64,000 nucleotides of DNA from Renibacterium salmoninarum ATCC 33209 (lineage in GTDB: Bacteria > Actinomycetota > Actinomycetes > Actinomycetales > Micrococcaceae). The stretch spans positions 1,736,001 through 1,800,000 of the forward strand of contig NC_010168.1 in the NCBI RefSeq assembly GCF_000018885.1, in the 5' to 3' direction. Both the position numbers and the translations under genes were made by a program. This document shows positions 9,053 to 18,267 of the stretch, one piece after another; the stretch's first letter is position 1; each line of letters opens with the position of its first letter. Below the pieces are notes generated by a model that saw nothing but the letters and a program-made list of their open reading frames with translations, was not told the DNA's origin and did not search any database.

Positions 9053-10437
9053 TTGCCACGAATGATTGCCCGCAACCGCTCAAGCCGGACCGAGATGTCG
9101 CGCTCCATACCGTTGGCCGAGGGCTCATAATAATTCCGGCCCACCAAATCGTCCGGTGGATACTGTTGCGTCGCCACGCCGTGCGGCTCATCGTGCGAAT
9201 AGATGTATCCCTTGCCATGGCCAAGCTGCTGAGAACCGGGGTAATGAGCATCGCGCAATGCCGGTGGAATGATGGTGCCTTTGCCAGCACGAATATCTGC
9301 AATTGCCGAGTTGATTCCCCTGTACGAAGCATTTGATTTTGGCGCGGTTGCCAAATGGACTACCGCTTCAGCCAAGATAATTCTTCCTTCTGGCATCCCG
9401 ATCAATTGCACGGCTTGAGCGGCAGCTACCGCCGTTTGCAATGCAGTGGGATCTGCCATTCCCACATCCTCACTGGCTGAAATAATCAACCGACGCGAAA
9501 TGAAACGCGGATCTTCACCTGCCTCAAGCATTCTGGCCAGATAGTGCAACGAGGCATCGACGTCCGAGCCCCTAATCGACTTTATGAACGCGCTAATCAC
9601 GTCATAATGCTGATCCCCTGCCCGGTCATATCGCACTGCCGCAGCGTCAATGGCTCGTTCCGCATCGACTAGTTCCAACGTCGGCGTGCTCTGCTCGCCA
9701 GCGCCAGCTTTTTCCATCCGCTCAAGAGCAACGCCAGCGGCCGCCTCCAAAGTTGTCAGCGCCCGCCGTGCATCCCCTGAAGCCAACCGGACCAAATGGT
9801 CTAAAGCATCATCACTAAGTTCCAAAGAACCATCTAGACCGCGCGGATCAATGACCGCCCGCACAATCAGCGCGCGAATATCAGCGTCGGTCAGCGGTTG
9901 CAAAGTCAACAGCAGAGACCGCGAAAGCAACGGCGCAACTACGGAGAATGACGGATTTTCAGTAGTCGCTGCGACCAGAACCACCCAACGGTTCTCCACG
10001 CCAGGCAGCAGTGCATCTTGCTGTGCTTTGGTAAACCGATGAATTTCGTCAAGGAAAAGTACCGTCGTTCGGCCATGGAGGTCACTAGCTGTCAGCGCGT
10101 CGTCCATCACCTTTCGTACGTCCTTGACGCCGGCGGTGATTGCTGAAAGCTCAACAAATGACCGACCTGGGCCGCGCGCAATGACATGCGCCAACGTGGT
10201 CTTTCCAGTGCCTGGCGGGCCCCAAAGAATCAAAGATGTCGGACCAGCCGCCGAATCATTAGCCGCCGCGGAGAGCCGGCGCAGCGGCGACCCTTCACCA
10301 AGTAGATGCTGCTGGCCAAGAACCTCGTCAAGGTTGCGCGGGCGCATTCGCACCGCCAAAGGTGCCCTAGCTCGGGCTCGACCAGCTGGCTGCGCCCCAG
10401 CATCGTCGTCGTCAAAATCGAACAGATCACTCACCAC
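9049..10437 (-). CDS. rarA: replication-associated recombination protein A (RarA/MgsA AAA+ ATPase)
   Basis: Clamp-loader-like AAA+ ATPase acting at stalled replication forks. The protein (462 residues) starts with an acidic-then-basic tail, followed by the [18 protein letters not shown] motif diagnostic of RarA. Walker A GPPGTGKT is at residues 73-80, Walker [10 protein letters not shown] near residue 133, and sensor 1 [10 protein letters not shown] follows. The C-terminal lid and tetramerisation domains contain [21 protein letters not shown] and the terminal [19 protein letters not shown], also typical. The start is one of two adjacent GTG codons (10437 or 10434) preceded by a GGTAGG. It is divergent from the VLRF1 gene with only 27 bases between, so the promoters overlap the coding starts. 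Confidence 0.95.
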   Translation of the reverse strand: MVSDLFDFDDDDAGAQPAGRARARAPLAVRMRPRNLDEVLGQQHLLGEGSPLRRLSAAANDSAAGPTSLILWGPPGTGKTTLAHVIARGPGRSFVELSAITAGVKDVRKVMDDALTASDLHGRTTVLFLDEIHRFTKAQQDALLPGVENRWVVLVAATTENPSFSVVAPLLSRSLLLTLQPLTDADIRALIVRAVIDPRGLDGSLELSDDALDHLVRLASGDARRALTTLEAAAGVALERMEKAGAGEQSTPTLELVDAERAIDAAAVRYDRAGDQHYDVISAFIKSIRGSDVDASLHYLARMLEAGEDPRFISRRLIISASEDVGMADPTALQTAVAAAQAVQLIGMPEGRIILAEAVVHLATAPKSNASYRGINSAIADIRAGKGTIIPPALRDAHYPGSQQLGHGKGYIYSHDEPHGVATQQYPPDDLVGRNYYEPSANGMERDISVRLERLRAIIRGN

Positions 10438-10464
10438 ACCAACCTACCCGGTAGCGTGGACAAT

Positions 10465-11124
10465 ATGAGCCCGACGAAATCGCCCGCTATCCGCACCGCT
10501 TGGGTGCCGGCCACTAGGTTGGTTGGCTGGGTGGAGAGATTTGGCCTTTCGCACGGCACGCCAGTTCTTACGGAGACTGATCCACTATCCGCGCTGCATA
10601 TCACCACTCCGGACGGTACAAGCGCGCTGTTGACGCCGCCGTGGCCCGTTGACGGCAGACCTGGCCGCGGCGATGACGCCCTTTCAAGATTGACGTCGTT
10701 GGCCAGCCAGTCGCGAACCGTTGCGGTCTTGCTCATTCGTCGGGGCGGCTACGCCGTCGGCATTTGCCGCGATGGCAAAGTAATAGCGTCCAAAGTGGGC
10801 AGCCGTTATGTGCAATCACGAACCGCTGCTGGCGGCTGGTCCCAACAACGATTTGCTCGACGGCGTGCCAATCAAGCGGACGCCATGATCGAGGCGGTCG
10901 CCGGGCACGCCGCATTATTGCCCGCGGACGGCGTGGAATATGTACTGCTCGGCGGTGACCGGACCATGGCATCGCTATTGATCGACGAACCCGTTCTGCA
11001 CCGATTAGCCAAACTCAATCAACTTGAGTTCATGGACGTGCCCGATCCCAAAGCCAAAACCCTCGCTGAAGTTGCCGAGCGCGTCCGTAGCATCCGAATT
11101 ACCGTGACCGACTCAGTCACCTAG
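10465..11124 (+). CDS. acVLRF1-type release-factor-like protein (putative peptidyl-tRNA hydrolase)
   Basis: A 219-residue protein matching the actinobacterial VLRF1 family, bacterial relatives of the eukaryotic Vms1/eRF1 domain thought to release nascent chains from stalled large ribosomal subunits. The key evidence is AAGGWSQQRFARRRANQA at residues 121-138: a glycine-rich loop with the invariant glutamine (GWSQQRF) and basic helix of the VLRF1 catalytic loop. A preceding beta hairpin (VAVLLIRRGGYAVGICRDGKVIASKVGSRYVQSRT) and following VLLGGDR and PDPKAKTLAEVAERVRSI complete the fold. The start is the ATG at 10465; the frame extends upstream into rarA antisense. Hydrolase activity is inferred from the family. 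Confidence 0.8.
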   Translation: MSPTKSPAIRTAWVPATRLVGWVERFGLSHGTPVLTETDPLSALHITTPDGTSALLTPPWPVDGRPGRGDDALSRLTSLASQSRTVAVLLIRRGGYAVGICRDGKVIASKVGSRYVQSRTAAGGWSQQRFARRRANQADAMIEAVAGHAALLPADGVEYVLLGGDRTMASLLIDEPVLHRLAKLNQLEFMDVPDPKAKTLAEVAERVRSIRITVTDSVT

Positions 11125-11160
11125 GTGCAGCTATCCGTATTGGATAGATAGGCTTGCGCC

Positions 11161-11580
11161 ATGCTCAGTATCGAGATAGTAAGCGCTACCGACCTCGACG
11201 TCGACGACGTCCTCGCGCTCTATCATTCGGTTGACTGACACGCCTTTGACCACGCTCCCAACAAACTTGGTGAAGCTTTGGAAAATTCGACGCCCATCGT
11301 CCGGGCAATGGACGACGGCGAGTTAGTTGGCTTGGCCCGTGTCATTTCGGACAAAGTATCGATATGTTTCCTGCAAAGTCTTGCCGTGAATCCAGCCCAT
11401 CAACGGCGCGGCATTGGCAAAGCGCTTGTCGAGGCAGTCTTTGAACCATTTCCGCTCATGGTTCGAGCGCTCATTACCGGCGTTTCTGCGAGTCAGCGGG
11501 CCTTTTATGAGTCGATGGGATTCATCGAACCCGCTAATACCTTGCCCGAGGCGTCGCAAGTCTTTCTCCGCTACTACTGA
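11161..11580 (+). pseudogene. GNAT N-acetyltransferase, disrupted by an in-frame stop
   Basis: One continuous reading frame from ATG 11161 to TGA 11580 encodes a small GNAT enzyme, interrupted by a single TGA at 11236-11238. Before the stop it reads ...DVLALYHSVD, after it HAFDHAPNKLGEALENS. Related proteins have a SVGW-type tryptophan there, so the stop is probably a TGG to TGA change. The rest is intact: the acetyl-CoA motif VNPAHQRRGIGKALVEAV and the C-terminal SQRAFYESMGFIEP. A shorter protein from the TTG at 11278 would lack the first strand and helices. The lesion is confined to one codon, so the inactivation looks recent. Confidence 0.8.
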
Positions 11581-11613
11581 GTGCTGTCGCGGCTACACAT
11601 TGCATCGAGACGC

Positions 11614-11660
11614 ATATTGCCGCCTTTGACTCAAAACTTCACTGTCAAGGGCGGCAATAT
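11614..11660. terminator. bidirectional terminator between GNAT pseudogene and aspS
   Basis: Stem of 17 base pairs (11614-11630 and 11644-11660, one G-T pair) with a 13-base loop, lying between two convergent genes. The core is TTGCCGCC / GGCGGCAA with AT-rich outer pairs, so it can serve both strands. Confidence 0.75.
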
Positions 11661-11687
11661 CTACGACCAAAAGTTAGATTCCGGGAC

Positions 11688-13484
11688 CTAGGATTCCGCT
11701 GAGGCCGAATCGGCAGCTGGAGCCGTCACTTTAGCAACCGCGTCGATACCTGCTTCTTTGCGCTGCTGCGGGGTAATGGGCGCGGGCGCACCGGTCAGCG
11801 GGTCGAAGCCGCCGCCGGACTTCGGAAACGCAATTACGTCGCGGATCGATTCGACGCCGGCCAATAGCGCCACCGTACGGTCCCAGCCTAAGGCGATTCC
11901 TCCGTGTGGAGGCGCACCGTATTTGAAGCCCTCCAGCAGGAACCCGAAGGTCTCCTGCTGTTGTGTTTCATCCAGCCCCATCAAGGCAAAGACGCGTTCC
12001 TGAATGTCCTTGCGGTGAATACGAATGGATCCGCCACCAATTTCATTGCCGTTACACACAATGTCGTAAGCGTAGGCTAACGCGGCGGCCGGATCCTGAT
12101 CGAAGTTCTCCATGAATTCGGCTTTGGGCGAGGTGAACGCGTGATGCAAAGCAGTCCAGTCACCAGCGCCCACCGTAGTGTCGCCAGATGCCTTAGCAGC
12201 GGCGGCCGATTCGAACATCGGTGCATCCACGATCCAGACGAAGGCAAATGCCTTCGGATCAATGAGTCCCGTTCGATGCCCGATCTCCACGCGGGTAGCA
12301 CCAAGAATCGACCAGGCATCGTCGCGTTCGCCGGCACCAAAGAACACACAGTCGCCCGGTTTCGCACCGACTTTCTCAGCTAGACCAGCTTTTTCCGCCT
12401 CAGAGAGGTTTTTCGCTACCGGTCCGGTCAGCTCACCGTCCTCCTGAATAAGCACATAGGCCAGGCCCTTAGCGCCACGTTGTTTGGCCCACTCTTGCCA
12501 ACCGTCCAAGGTGCGACGCGGTTGCGAGGCACCGCAGGGCATTACCACCGCGCCCACGTAGGCAGCCTGGAAGACGCGGAAGGTCGTGTCCTTGAAGTAC
12601 TCGGTAAGGTCCGTTAGCTCCTGGCCAAAGCGCAGGTCCGGCTTATCTGAGCCAAAGCGCGCCATCGCCTCCCAATAGGGCATCCGTTGGATGGGCAACG
12701 GGATCTCAAAGTCAATCAGTTTCCAAAGTGCAGAAACAATTCGCTCGCCCAAGGCCAGAATGTCTTCTTCCTCGACAAAGCTAGCTTCAATATCGAGTTG
12801 GGTGAATTCTGGTTGCCGGTCAGCACGGAAGTCTTCATCGCGGTAGCAACGGGCAATCTGATAATACTTTTCGAAGCCACCTACTTGCAGCAGCTGCTTG
12901 AAGAGTTGAGGCGACTGCGCAAGGCCATACCCATTCCCCGGTGCCAATCGCGCTGGTACGACGAAGTCACGTGCGCCACCGGGCGTGGACAGCGTCATCG
13001 TTGGGGTTTCAATTTCCACGAAACCCTCATCGTGTAGCAAATTGCGAGCAACCCGGTTTACTTCAGAGCGAAGTTTCAAGTTGTGTGCCATTGGCGCGCG
13101 GCGCAGATCGAGATAGCGGTGCCGCAGGCGGGCTTCTTCACCAACATCGCCGTGCTCATCAATTTGGAATGGCAATGGTGCAGATTCGTTCAGCACCACG
13201 ACTGTCTCAGCCACAACTTCAATTTCGCCAGTAGCCAGGGCGGGATTCTCGTTGCCTTCAGGACGGCGTTCCACGGACCCCGTCATTTGCAGCACAAATT
13301 CATTGCGAAGTGAGCCGAAGTCCTTTTCGTCACGCACCACGATCTGAGCGACGCCGGAAGCATCGCGCAAGTCTAGGAATGCCACTCCTCCGTGATCTCG
13401 ACGGCGAGCAACCCAACCGGTTAAAGTCACGGTTTGGCCAATCAACTCGGCGTTCAAGCTGCCAAGGTCATGAGTGCGCAGCAC
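11688..13484 (-). CDS. aspS: aspartate--tRNA ligase
   Basis: Class II synthetase charging tRNA-Asp; many actinobacterial enzymes of this type are non-discriminating and also charge tRNA-Asn for the GatCAB route, which I infer from family only. The 598-residue bacterial-type protein shows the N-terminal OB fold ([25 protein letters not shown]), motif 2 ([24 protein letters not shown]), a GAD insertion domain, and motif 3 ([14 protein letters not shown]). The GTG at 13484 has AAAGGA seven bases upstream and gives the usual VLRTHDLG start; the frame is open to 13541. It follows hisS on the same strand, as in many actinobacteria. Confidence 0.96.
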   Translation of the reverse strand: MLRTHDLGSLNAELIGQTVTLTGWVARRRDHGGVAFLDLRDASGVAQIVVRDEKDFGSLRNEFVLQMTGSVERRPEGNENPALATGEIEVVAETVVVLNESAPLPFQIDEHGDVGEEARLRHRYLDLRRAPMAHNLKLRSEVNRVARNLLHDEGFVEIETPTMTLSTPGGARDFVVPARLAPGNGYGLAQSPQLFKQLLQVGGFEKYYQIARCYRDEDFRADRQPEFTQLDIEASFVEEEDILALGERIVSALWKLIDFEIPLPIQRMPYWEAMARFGSDKPDLRFGQELTDLTEYFKDTTFRVFQAAYVGAVVMPCGASQPRRTLDGWQEWAKQRGAKGLAYVLIQEDGELTGPVAKNLSEAEKAGLAEKVGAKPGDCVFFGAGERDDAWSILGATRVEIGHRTGLIDPKAFAFVWIVDAPMFESAAAAKASGDTTVGAGDWTALHHAFTSPKAEFMENFDQDPAAALAYAYDIVCNGNEIGGGSIRIHRKDIQERVFALMGLDETQQQETFGFLLEGFKYGAPPHGGIALGWDRTVALLAGVESIRDVIAFPKSGGGFDPLTGAPAPITPQQRKEAGIDAVAKVTAPAADSASAES

Positions 13485-13599
13485 ATCGGTCCTTTCAATG
13501 GTTGAATGAAGAAATGCACGTCCGCCGCTGGCGTTCCGCATTACTCCCCGAGTTTACCGGTAGCTCATGCCCGCCGCGACCACCGGAAGATCCCGCTGG

Positions 13600-14946
13600 C
13601 TAGGCGTCCCGCGTGAGCTGTTCCGCTCGTTGGATTTGAACAGTCAAATCGGCGGACGGCGGCGACCAACTCAGCGGGTCAGCGGCTACTTGCTCACCGC
13701 TGCGAATGTCCTTGACCTCGTGGCTGCCGTCTTCACCGATAAACCAGACGAACGGAATCCCCCGACGGTCCGCAAACTTGATTTGCTTACCAAATTTCTC
13801 AGCGGCGACTGCAACCTCCGTGGCGATCCCCCGTGCGCGCAAACCTGCAGCCACTTCCTGCGCTGCCGACCAATCGTGATCCGAGTTCAACGCAATGTAG
13901 ACCGCCGTCGGAACTGAGCGCGATGCGGTGACGAACTCTTGGCTGAGCAAGCGAGCGACTAAGCGGCTGACACCAATTGAAAGCCCGACGCCGGGGAAAG
14001 TGCGATTTCCTTTTCGGGCCAGCGCATCGTACCGACCGCCGGAACAAATTGAGCCCAAAGCCTCGTGCCCAACTAAAACAGTTTCGATCACGGTACCGGT
14101 GTAATAGTCCAGCCCGCGAGCAATAGACAGATCGGCAACCACGGTGCCCGGAGCCTGTTTCATCGCGGCAGTTAGCACTTCGGTGAGCTCTGTCAGCCCT
14201 TCTTCAAGAAGGTCATCTTGCACGCCAAGCGCACGCACTTTGTCCACAAAGCTCAAGTCCTCAGTGCGGATCTGGGCCAATTCCAGCGCAGCGCGAGCCT
14301 GTTCTTCAGTTGCACCAAGCTCGTCGCGGAGCAAAGTAGCCACCGCTTCGGCACCAATTTTTTCCAACTTATCAATGCTTCGTAGGACGCCAGTGGTGTC
14401 AGCCAGACCCAGGCCTCGATAAAAGCCTTCGGCGAGTTTGCGATTGTTGACTCGAAGTTTGAATTCCAGAATCGGCAAAGCAGATAGGGCTGCGGCCGCC
14501 ACCAAAACAATTTCGACGTCGTAGCGGGAGGAGAGTTCGCCGTCGCCCACGACATCAAAGTCTGCCTGCAAAAATTCTCGCTGCCGACCCTCTTGAGGAC
14601 GCTCGCCACGCCAGGCTTTTTGGATCTGATACCGGCGGAAAGGGAAGGCTAAATAGCCCGCGTTTTCTACCACGTAACGGGAAAACGGCACCGTCAGATC
14701 GAAGTGCAATGCCAAGCCAGAATCTTGCGCTCCATCCTCGGCCTGAAGTCTAGAGACCGCGTAAACCTCTTTGTCGATCTCACCCTTCCGCAAGAGCTGC
14801 GCCACGGTCTCGACAGCCCGTGTTTCAATCGAAGCGAAGCCGTGCAGCTCGAAAACTTTTCGTAAAGTGTCGCTCACGTGCTGCTCAATCATCCGCTCCT
14901 GAGGAAGTAGCTCAGGAAAACCGGATAAAGACGCTTTACGGGCCAT
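13600..14946 (-). CDS. hisS: histidine--tRNA ligase
   Basis: Class II synthetase charging tRNA-His. The 448-residue protein begins MARKASLSGFPELLPQERM. It carries motif 2 in YQIQKAWRGERPQEGRQREFLQADFD, the histidine-specific ARGLDYYTGTVIE motif, motif 3 in FPGVGLSIGVSRLVA, and the C-terminal anticodon-binding domain with VAAGLRARGIATEV. The upstream frame to 15042 is ignored because the start at 14946 has GAAGGAG about ten bases before it and gives the family N-terminus. It sits 115 bases upstream of aspS and is divergent from the cyclophilin gene; the shared promoter lies between 14947 and 15164. Confidence 0.95.
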   Translation of the reverse strand: MARKASLSGFPELLPQERMIEQHVSDTLRKVFELHGFASIETRAVETVAQLLRKGEIDKEVYAVSRLQAEDGAQDSGLALHFDLTVPFSRYVVENAGYLAFPFRRYQIQKAWRGERPQEGRQREFLQADFDVVGDGELSSRYDVEIVLVAAAALSALPILEFKLRVNNRKLAEGFYRGLGLADTTGVLRSIDKLEKIGAEAVATLLRDELGATEEQARAALELAQIRTEDLSFVDKVRALGVQDDLLEEGLTELTEVLTAAMKQAPGTVVADLSIARGLDYYTGTVIETVLVGHEALGSICSGGRYDALARKGNRTFPGVGLSIGVSRLVARLLSQEFVTASRSVPTAVYIALNSDHDWSAAQEVAAGLRARGIATEVAVAAEKFGKQIKFADRRGIPFVWFIGEDGSHEVKDIRSGEQVAADPLSWSPPSADLTVQIQRAEQLTRDA

Positions 14947-15164
14947 CGGACTCTTACTCCTTCGCGACGCTTTTGTGCGCCACTGAATCGTTACGACATG
15001 CAGATTCATGGATATGAACCGGGAATCTACTAAGGTTCTCACAAGACAGCATGAACAAATGGTGAGATGAGTAAACTGTCTGCGGCTATCAGTTTATCCA
15101 GCTGGCGCTGACCGCAGAACCCAGGTTTGCCCAGTTCATCCCCCACAACGGCGAGGAGCAGCAG

Positions 15165-15968
15165 TTGGTTGCGAGCAAGAGGGACGCGCGCGAAAGTAAA
15201 AAGCGCGTCGCCCAGATGGAAGCCAAGCGCGTCTTGCGCGAAGCACAAGGCAAGCGCCGTTTGCGCGATAACGTGATCGGCGCCGTAGTTGCTGTGCTGT
15301 TGATTGCCTTGGCTGTAGTGCTGCAATTGACCGTTTTTTCGACTAACCCGACGCCAGCTCAATACGACGCTGCACAGGCTGGCCTGAAAGAGACGCCCAG
15401 TGCTAGCCCTTCGGCGAGTTCATCGCCCAGCGTTTCGCTTCCGCCGGCGCCAAACCCTTCGGTCGCGGCTGGCAAAACCTTTACCGGGACGCTAGATCTG
15501 AACAAGCAACCGTTGAGCGTCGAGCTTGATGGTACTAAGGCACCACAGGCAGCCGCAGTATTCAAGACTCTGGCTGATTCCGGCTTCTTTGCCAACAAGA
15601 CCTGCCATCGTCTCACTACTGAGGGAATTTTTGTTCTGCAGTGCGGCTCGGCTGATGGAAAAGGCGGCGGCGTACCCACTTTCACCTGGGGACCAGTCGA
15701 AAATGCGCCGGCTGACAACATTTACCCCGCAGGCACCATCGCAGTGGCCCGCGCGGGAGATAACGCGAACAGCAACGGGACCCAATTCTTCATCACTTAT
15801 AAAGATTCGACCATCCCTTCCGACAGTGCTGGCGGCTACGCCGTCGTCGGTAAGGTGACAAATGGGATCGATGTTGTGAACCAAATTGCTGCTGCCGGAG
15901 TGAGTGGCGGTAAGACCGACGGCCCACCAACGACGCCGGTCACGATAGACTCATTTACGCTCAACTGA
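15165..15968 (+). CDS. membrane-anchored cyclophilin-type peptidyl-prolyl isomerase
   Basis: Extracytoplasmic foldase catalysing proline cis-trans isomerisation. The 267-residue protein has a charged cytoplasmic N-terminus (KRDARESKKRVAQMEAKRV), one transmembrane helix near residues 38-60 (NVIGAVVAVLLIALAVVLQLTVF), a Ser/Pro-rich linker, then a cyclophilin domain with FKTLADSGFFANKTCHRLT, TIAVARAGDNANSNGTQFFI and GYAVVGKVTNGIDVVNQI. The start is a TTG with GAGGAG six bases before it. It is 28 bases upstream of the DUF349 gene, likely one transcript. The same hisS - cyclophilin - DUF349 - rel neighbourhood occurs in other actinobacteria. Confidence 0.9.
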   Translation: MVASKRDARESKKRVAQMEAKRVLREAQGKRRLRDNVIGAVVAVLLIALAVVLQLTVFSTNPTPAQYDAAQAGLKETPSASPSASSSPSVSLPPAPNPSVAAGKTFTGTLDLNKQPLSVELDGTKAPQAAAVFKTLADSGFFANKTCHRLTTEGIFVLQCGSADGKGGGVPTFTWGPVENAPADNIYPAGTIAVARAGDNANSNGTQFFITYKDSTIPSDSAGGYAVVGKVTNGIDVVNQIAAAGVSGGKTDGPPTTPVTIDSFTLN

Positions 15969-15996
15969 TGCCCGTCTGATGGAAAGAGTTCTAGCG

Positions 15997-17457
15997 GTGA
16001 CCGAACGTCAAGAATCCGACGAAACAGCAAACCTCAATGAGACCAGCGAGGAAGTAGTAGAAAAGCCGGTAACGGCTACACCTACGCCCTCTCCGGCTCC
16101 GACACCAGCTGCCTTCGCCTCACGTCCCAAACCAGCACTGCCGGTAACCAACCCCGCAGCGCTGTCCCAGCCAACGCCGGTAGCGCCCCTGGTGCCCAGC
16201 ACTCCGTTGAGTGAAGCTGTGAAATACGGCCAGGCAGAAGAAGACGGGCACGTCTTCTTGATCATTGGCGAGGAAGAAATTCCCGTTGGCCAATACCCTG
16301 GCGCGAGCAAAGACGAAGCGCTGTCCTACTTTGTGCGCAAGTTTGACGATATCCTGGCGCAGATCACGCTGCTGGAGCAGCGCGTTGAGGCCAAGGCCCC
16401 CAGCGCAGACATGAACAAGACCATTGGTCATGTGCGCGAACAGCTGGCCGAACGCAATGCGGTAGGCGATGTACTCACTGCACAGAGTCGCTTGGATGCG
16501 TTGGAGAAGGCGATCAAAGCCTTGCAGCAGTCCGAACGCGCCGAGCACGACGCCGCTCGAGCCGTCGAGCTTGCTGCACGCGAAGCGATAGTTGCAGAGG
16601 CTGAAGAGATCTCAGCCCAGGATCCAGCCACGATGCAGTGGAAGACTGGCAGCACGCGCATGAACGAGCTCTTTGAGAGCTGGAAAACCGCACAAAAAGA
16701 CGGAATGCGTCTGGGTCGAGCCACGGAAGAAGCGCTCTGGAAGCGATTCCGTTCAGCTCGTACCGTCTTTGATCGGCACCGTCGCGCCTTCTTCTCGCAG
16801 TTGGACAGCACCAATGCGGCAGCTAAAGCAAGCAAAGAGAAGTTGATCGCGCAAGCTGAGGCGCTCGCGACCTCCACCGACTGGGGCATCACCGCTGGCG
16901 AATACCGGCACCTGATGGACGAGTGGAAAGCTGCCCCCCGCGCAAGCAAAAAGGAAGATGACGCTCTCTGGACGCGATTCCGTGCGGCACAAGACGCCTT
17001 CTTCTCTGCTCGACAAAAGGCCAATGAGGCAATCGATGAAGAGTACGGCGCTAATTTGGTGGTCAAGGAACAACTGATGATCGAAGCTAAGGCATTGCTT
17101 CCCATCTCTGATTTGGCTGCAGCCAAGAAGACTTTGCAGACAATTCGCGATCGCTGGGAAGACGCTGGCAAGGTGCCGCGGGCAGATATGCAACGCACCG
17201 AAGCGGCACTGCGTAGCGTCGAAGAGGCAATCCGTAAAGCAGAAGACGATCATTGGAAGCGCTCTGACCCTGAGGCCAAGGCTCGTACCAATAGCGCGCT
17301 GAGCCAGCTTGAAGCCTCCATTGCTGGCTTGCAACAAGATCTTGATGCTGCTCACACCAAGGGCGATGCTAAGGAGATCAAGTCCACGGAAGAGGCATTG
17401 GCTGCTCGCCAGGCTTGGCTCGATCAGATCAAGAAATCTGCTGATGACTTGAACTAG
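15997..17457 (+). CDS. DUF349 repeat, coiled-coil protein
   Basis: A 486-residue, highly charged protein. An N-terminal Pro/Thr/Ala-rich segment is followed by repeated DUF349 units, visible as recurring W-(K/R)...LW-RFR patterns: SWKTAQKDGMRLGRATEEALWKRFR, EWKAAPRASKKEDDALWTRFR and DRWEDAGKVPRADMQ. A long C-terminal coiled coil (NSALSQLEASIAGLQQDLDA) ends the protein. The function is unknown. The GTG at 15997 is preferred because GGAAAGAG lies eight bases upstream; an in-frame ATG at 15979 is the alternative. It is followed by a hairpin terminator. The minus strand carries long antisense frames here, caused by the biased Ala/Glu codons. Confidence 0.88.
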   Translation: MTERQESDETANLNETSEEVVEKPVTATPTPSPAPTPAAFASRPKPALPVTNPAALSQPTPVAPLVPSTPLSEAVKYGQAEEDGHVFLIIGEEEIPVGQYPGASKDEALSYFVRKFDDILAQITLLEQRVEAKAPSADMNKTIGHVREQLAERNAVGDVLTAQSRLDALEKAIKALQQSERAEHDAARAVELAAREAIVAEAEEISAQDPATMQWKTGSTRMNELFESWKTAQKDGMRLGRATEEALWKRFRSARTVFDRHRRAFFSQLDSTNAAAKASKEKLIAQAEALATSTDWGITAGEYRHLMDEWKAAPRASKKEDDALWTRFRAAQDAFFSARQKANEAIDEEYGANLVVKEQLMIEAKALLPISDLAAAKKTLQTIRDRWEDAGKVPRADMQRTEAALRSVEEAIRKAEDDHWKRSDPEAKARTNSALSQLEASIAGLQQDLDAAHTKGDAKEIKSTEEALAARQAWLDQIKKSADDLN

Positions 17458-17491
17458 CACCAGCTGAGGCAGAAAGTCTCGAAATCCGAAG

Positions 17492-17534
17492 AAGGCCCGC
17501 TCGTCCGGTTATCCACATTCTGGCGGCGGGCCTT
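17492..17534 (+). terminator. intrinsic terminator after the DUF349 gene
   Basis: Stem AAGGCCCGC / GCGGGCCTT (17492-17500 with 17526-17534), followed on the plus strand by TTCGTT. It ends 33 bases before the next gene. Confidence 0.75.
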
Positions 17535-17567
17535 TTCGTTGCCCAAAACGCGCGGCAAGATGGAAGC

Positions 17568-18251
17568 ATGACGCCGCCTGCTCTCTCCCCCTGGCCCCGG
17601 CGAGCACCTGAGGCGGTCGGTAGCCGAAATCAGGTTTCTTCGGTAGCTGGTCCAGCGGATCTGCTCGCGCCAGGCCAAATGTTTAGCAACGTTGAACTGC
17701 GCGCAATGGAAATCGACGGCGTCTTAGATCGAGTTTTCGGATCTGGCTACCTCCCGAAGGGCGCGAGGCAGCACGCCGAACACCGGGCAATTGCCATGTC
17801 ATTAGAGATTCCAGCTAACTTGGTGCATAGGGTCATCCTGGGCCGTTTCAGCGCGGCCTGGGTCTATGGCTGCGGCGAACGTCCGTCACGAGTAACCGCA
17901 CTGATCGATCACAAACGTCGCGCGGGTGCTCTACCGCCGTTTAGCTCCTTACAAGTACACGAAGTGACCTTGGGAAGATTTGATGTTGCGCAACTGGCCG
18001 GAATCCGAATTACCACGGTGTTACGGACCGCAGTTGACTTGGCTTTTCAACAGGCCTATACGGCACCAGGCTGGCCAGATCCAGTCGCCATTCTCTGGTT
18101 GATGACGCAGAAAGCTGAACTAGGCTGCCCACTCTCCCTGGTGCATCAAGCAATTGAAACGCTGCCGCGCGTACCGCATAAGCAACGTGCCTTGGCCCGT
18201 GTTAATAACCTGATTCAAAATGGCCACCCGGTCCAAAACCTAGCCAGTTGA
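17568..18251 (+). CDS. AbiEi-antitoxin-like protein (orphan)
   Basis: A 227-residue protein whose central and C-terminal part resembles the AbiEi family, the antitoxin/transcriptional-regulator half of type IV toxin-antitoxin and abortive-infection systems. The recognisable pattern is LVHRVILGRFSAAWVYGCG, then the VHEVTLGRFDVAQLAGIRITTVLRTAVDLAF stretch, matching the (I/V)TT.LRT.(L/V)DLA signature of AbiEi C-terminal domains. A canonical N-terminal winged helix is not obvious. No AbiEii nucleotidyltransferase toxin lies beside it: downstream is rel on the opposite strand. Such orphan proteins are common in actinobacteria and may be ordinary regulators. Start ATG 17568. Confidence 0.55.
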   Translation: MTPPALSPWPRRAPEAVGSRNQVSSVAGPADLLAPGQMFSNVELRAMEIDGVLDRVFGSGYLPKGARQHAEHRAIAMSLEIPANLVHRVILGRFSAAWVYGCGERPSRVTALIDHKRRAGALPPFSSLQVHEVTLGRFDVAQLAGIRITTVLRTAVDLAFQQAYTAPGWPDPVAILWLMTQKAELGCPLSLVHQAIETLPRVPHKQRALARVNNLIQNGHPVQNLAS

Positions 18252-18267
18252 CCAACGTGCAGCTGGC

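Noticed and set aside
14947..15042. 32-residue N-terminal extension of hisS
   Set aside because: Atypical sequence; ATG 14946 has a GAAGGAG and gives the family N-terminus.
16428..17198. Long open frame on the minus strand (256 codons)
   Set aside because: It is the antisense shadow of the DUF349 gene, whose GC-biased Ala/Glu codons keep the opposite frame open; the protein is low-complexity Ser/Ala/Arg.
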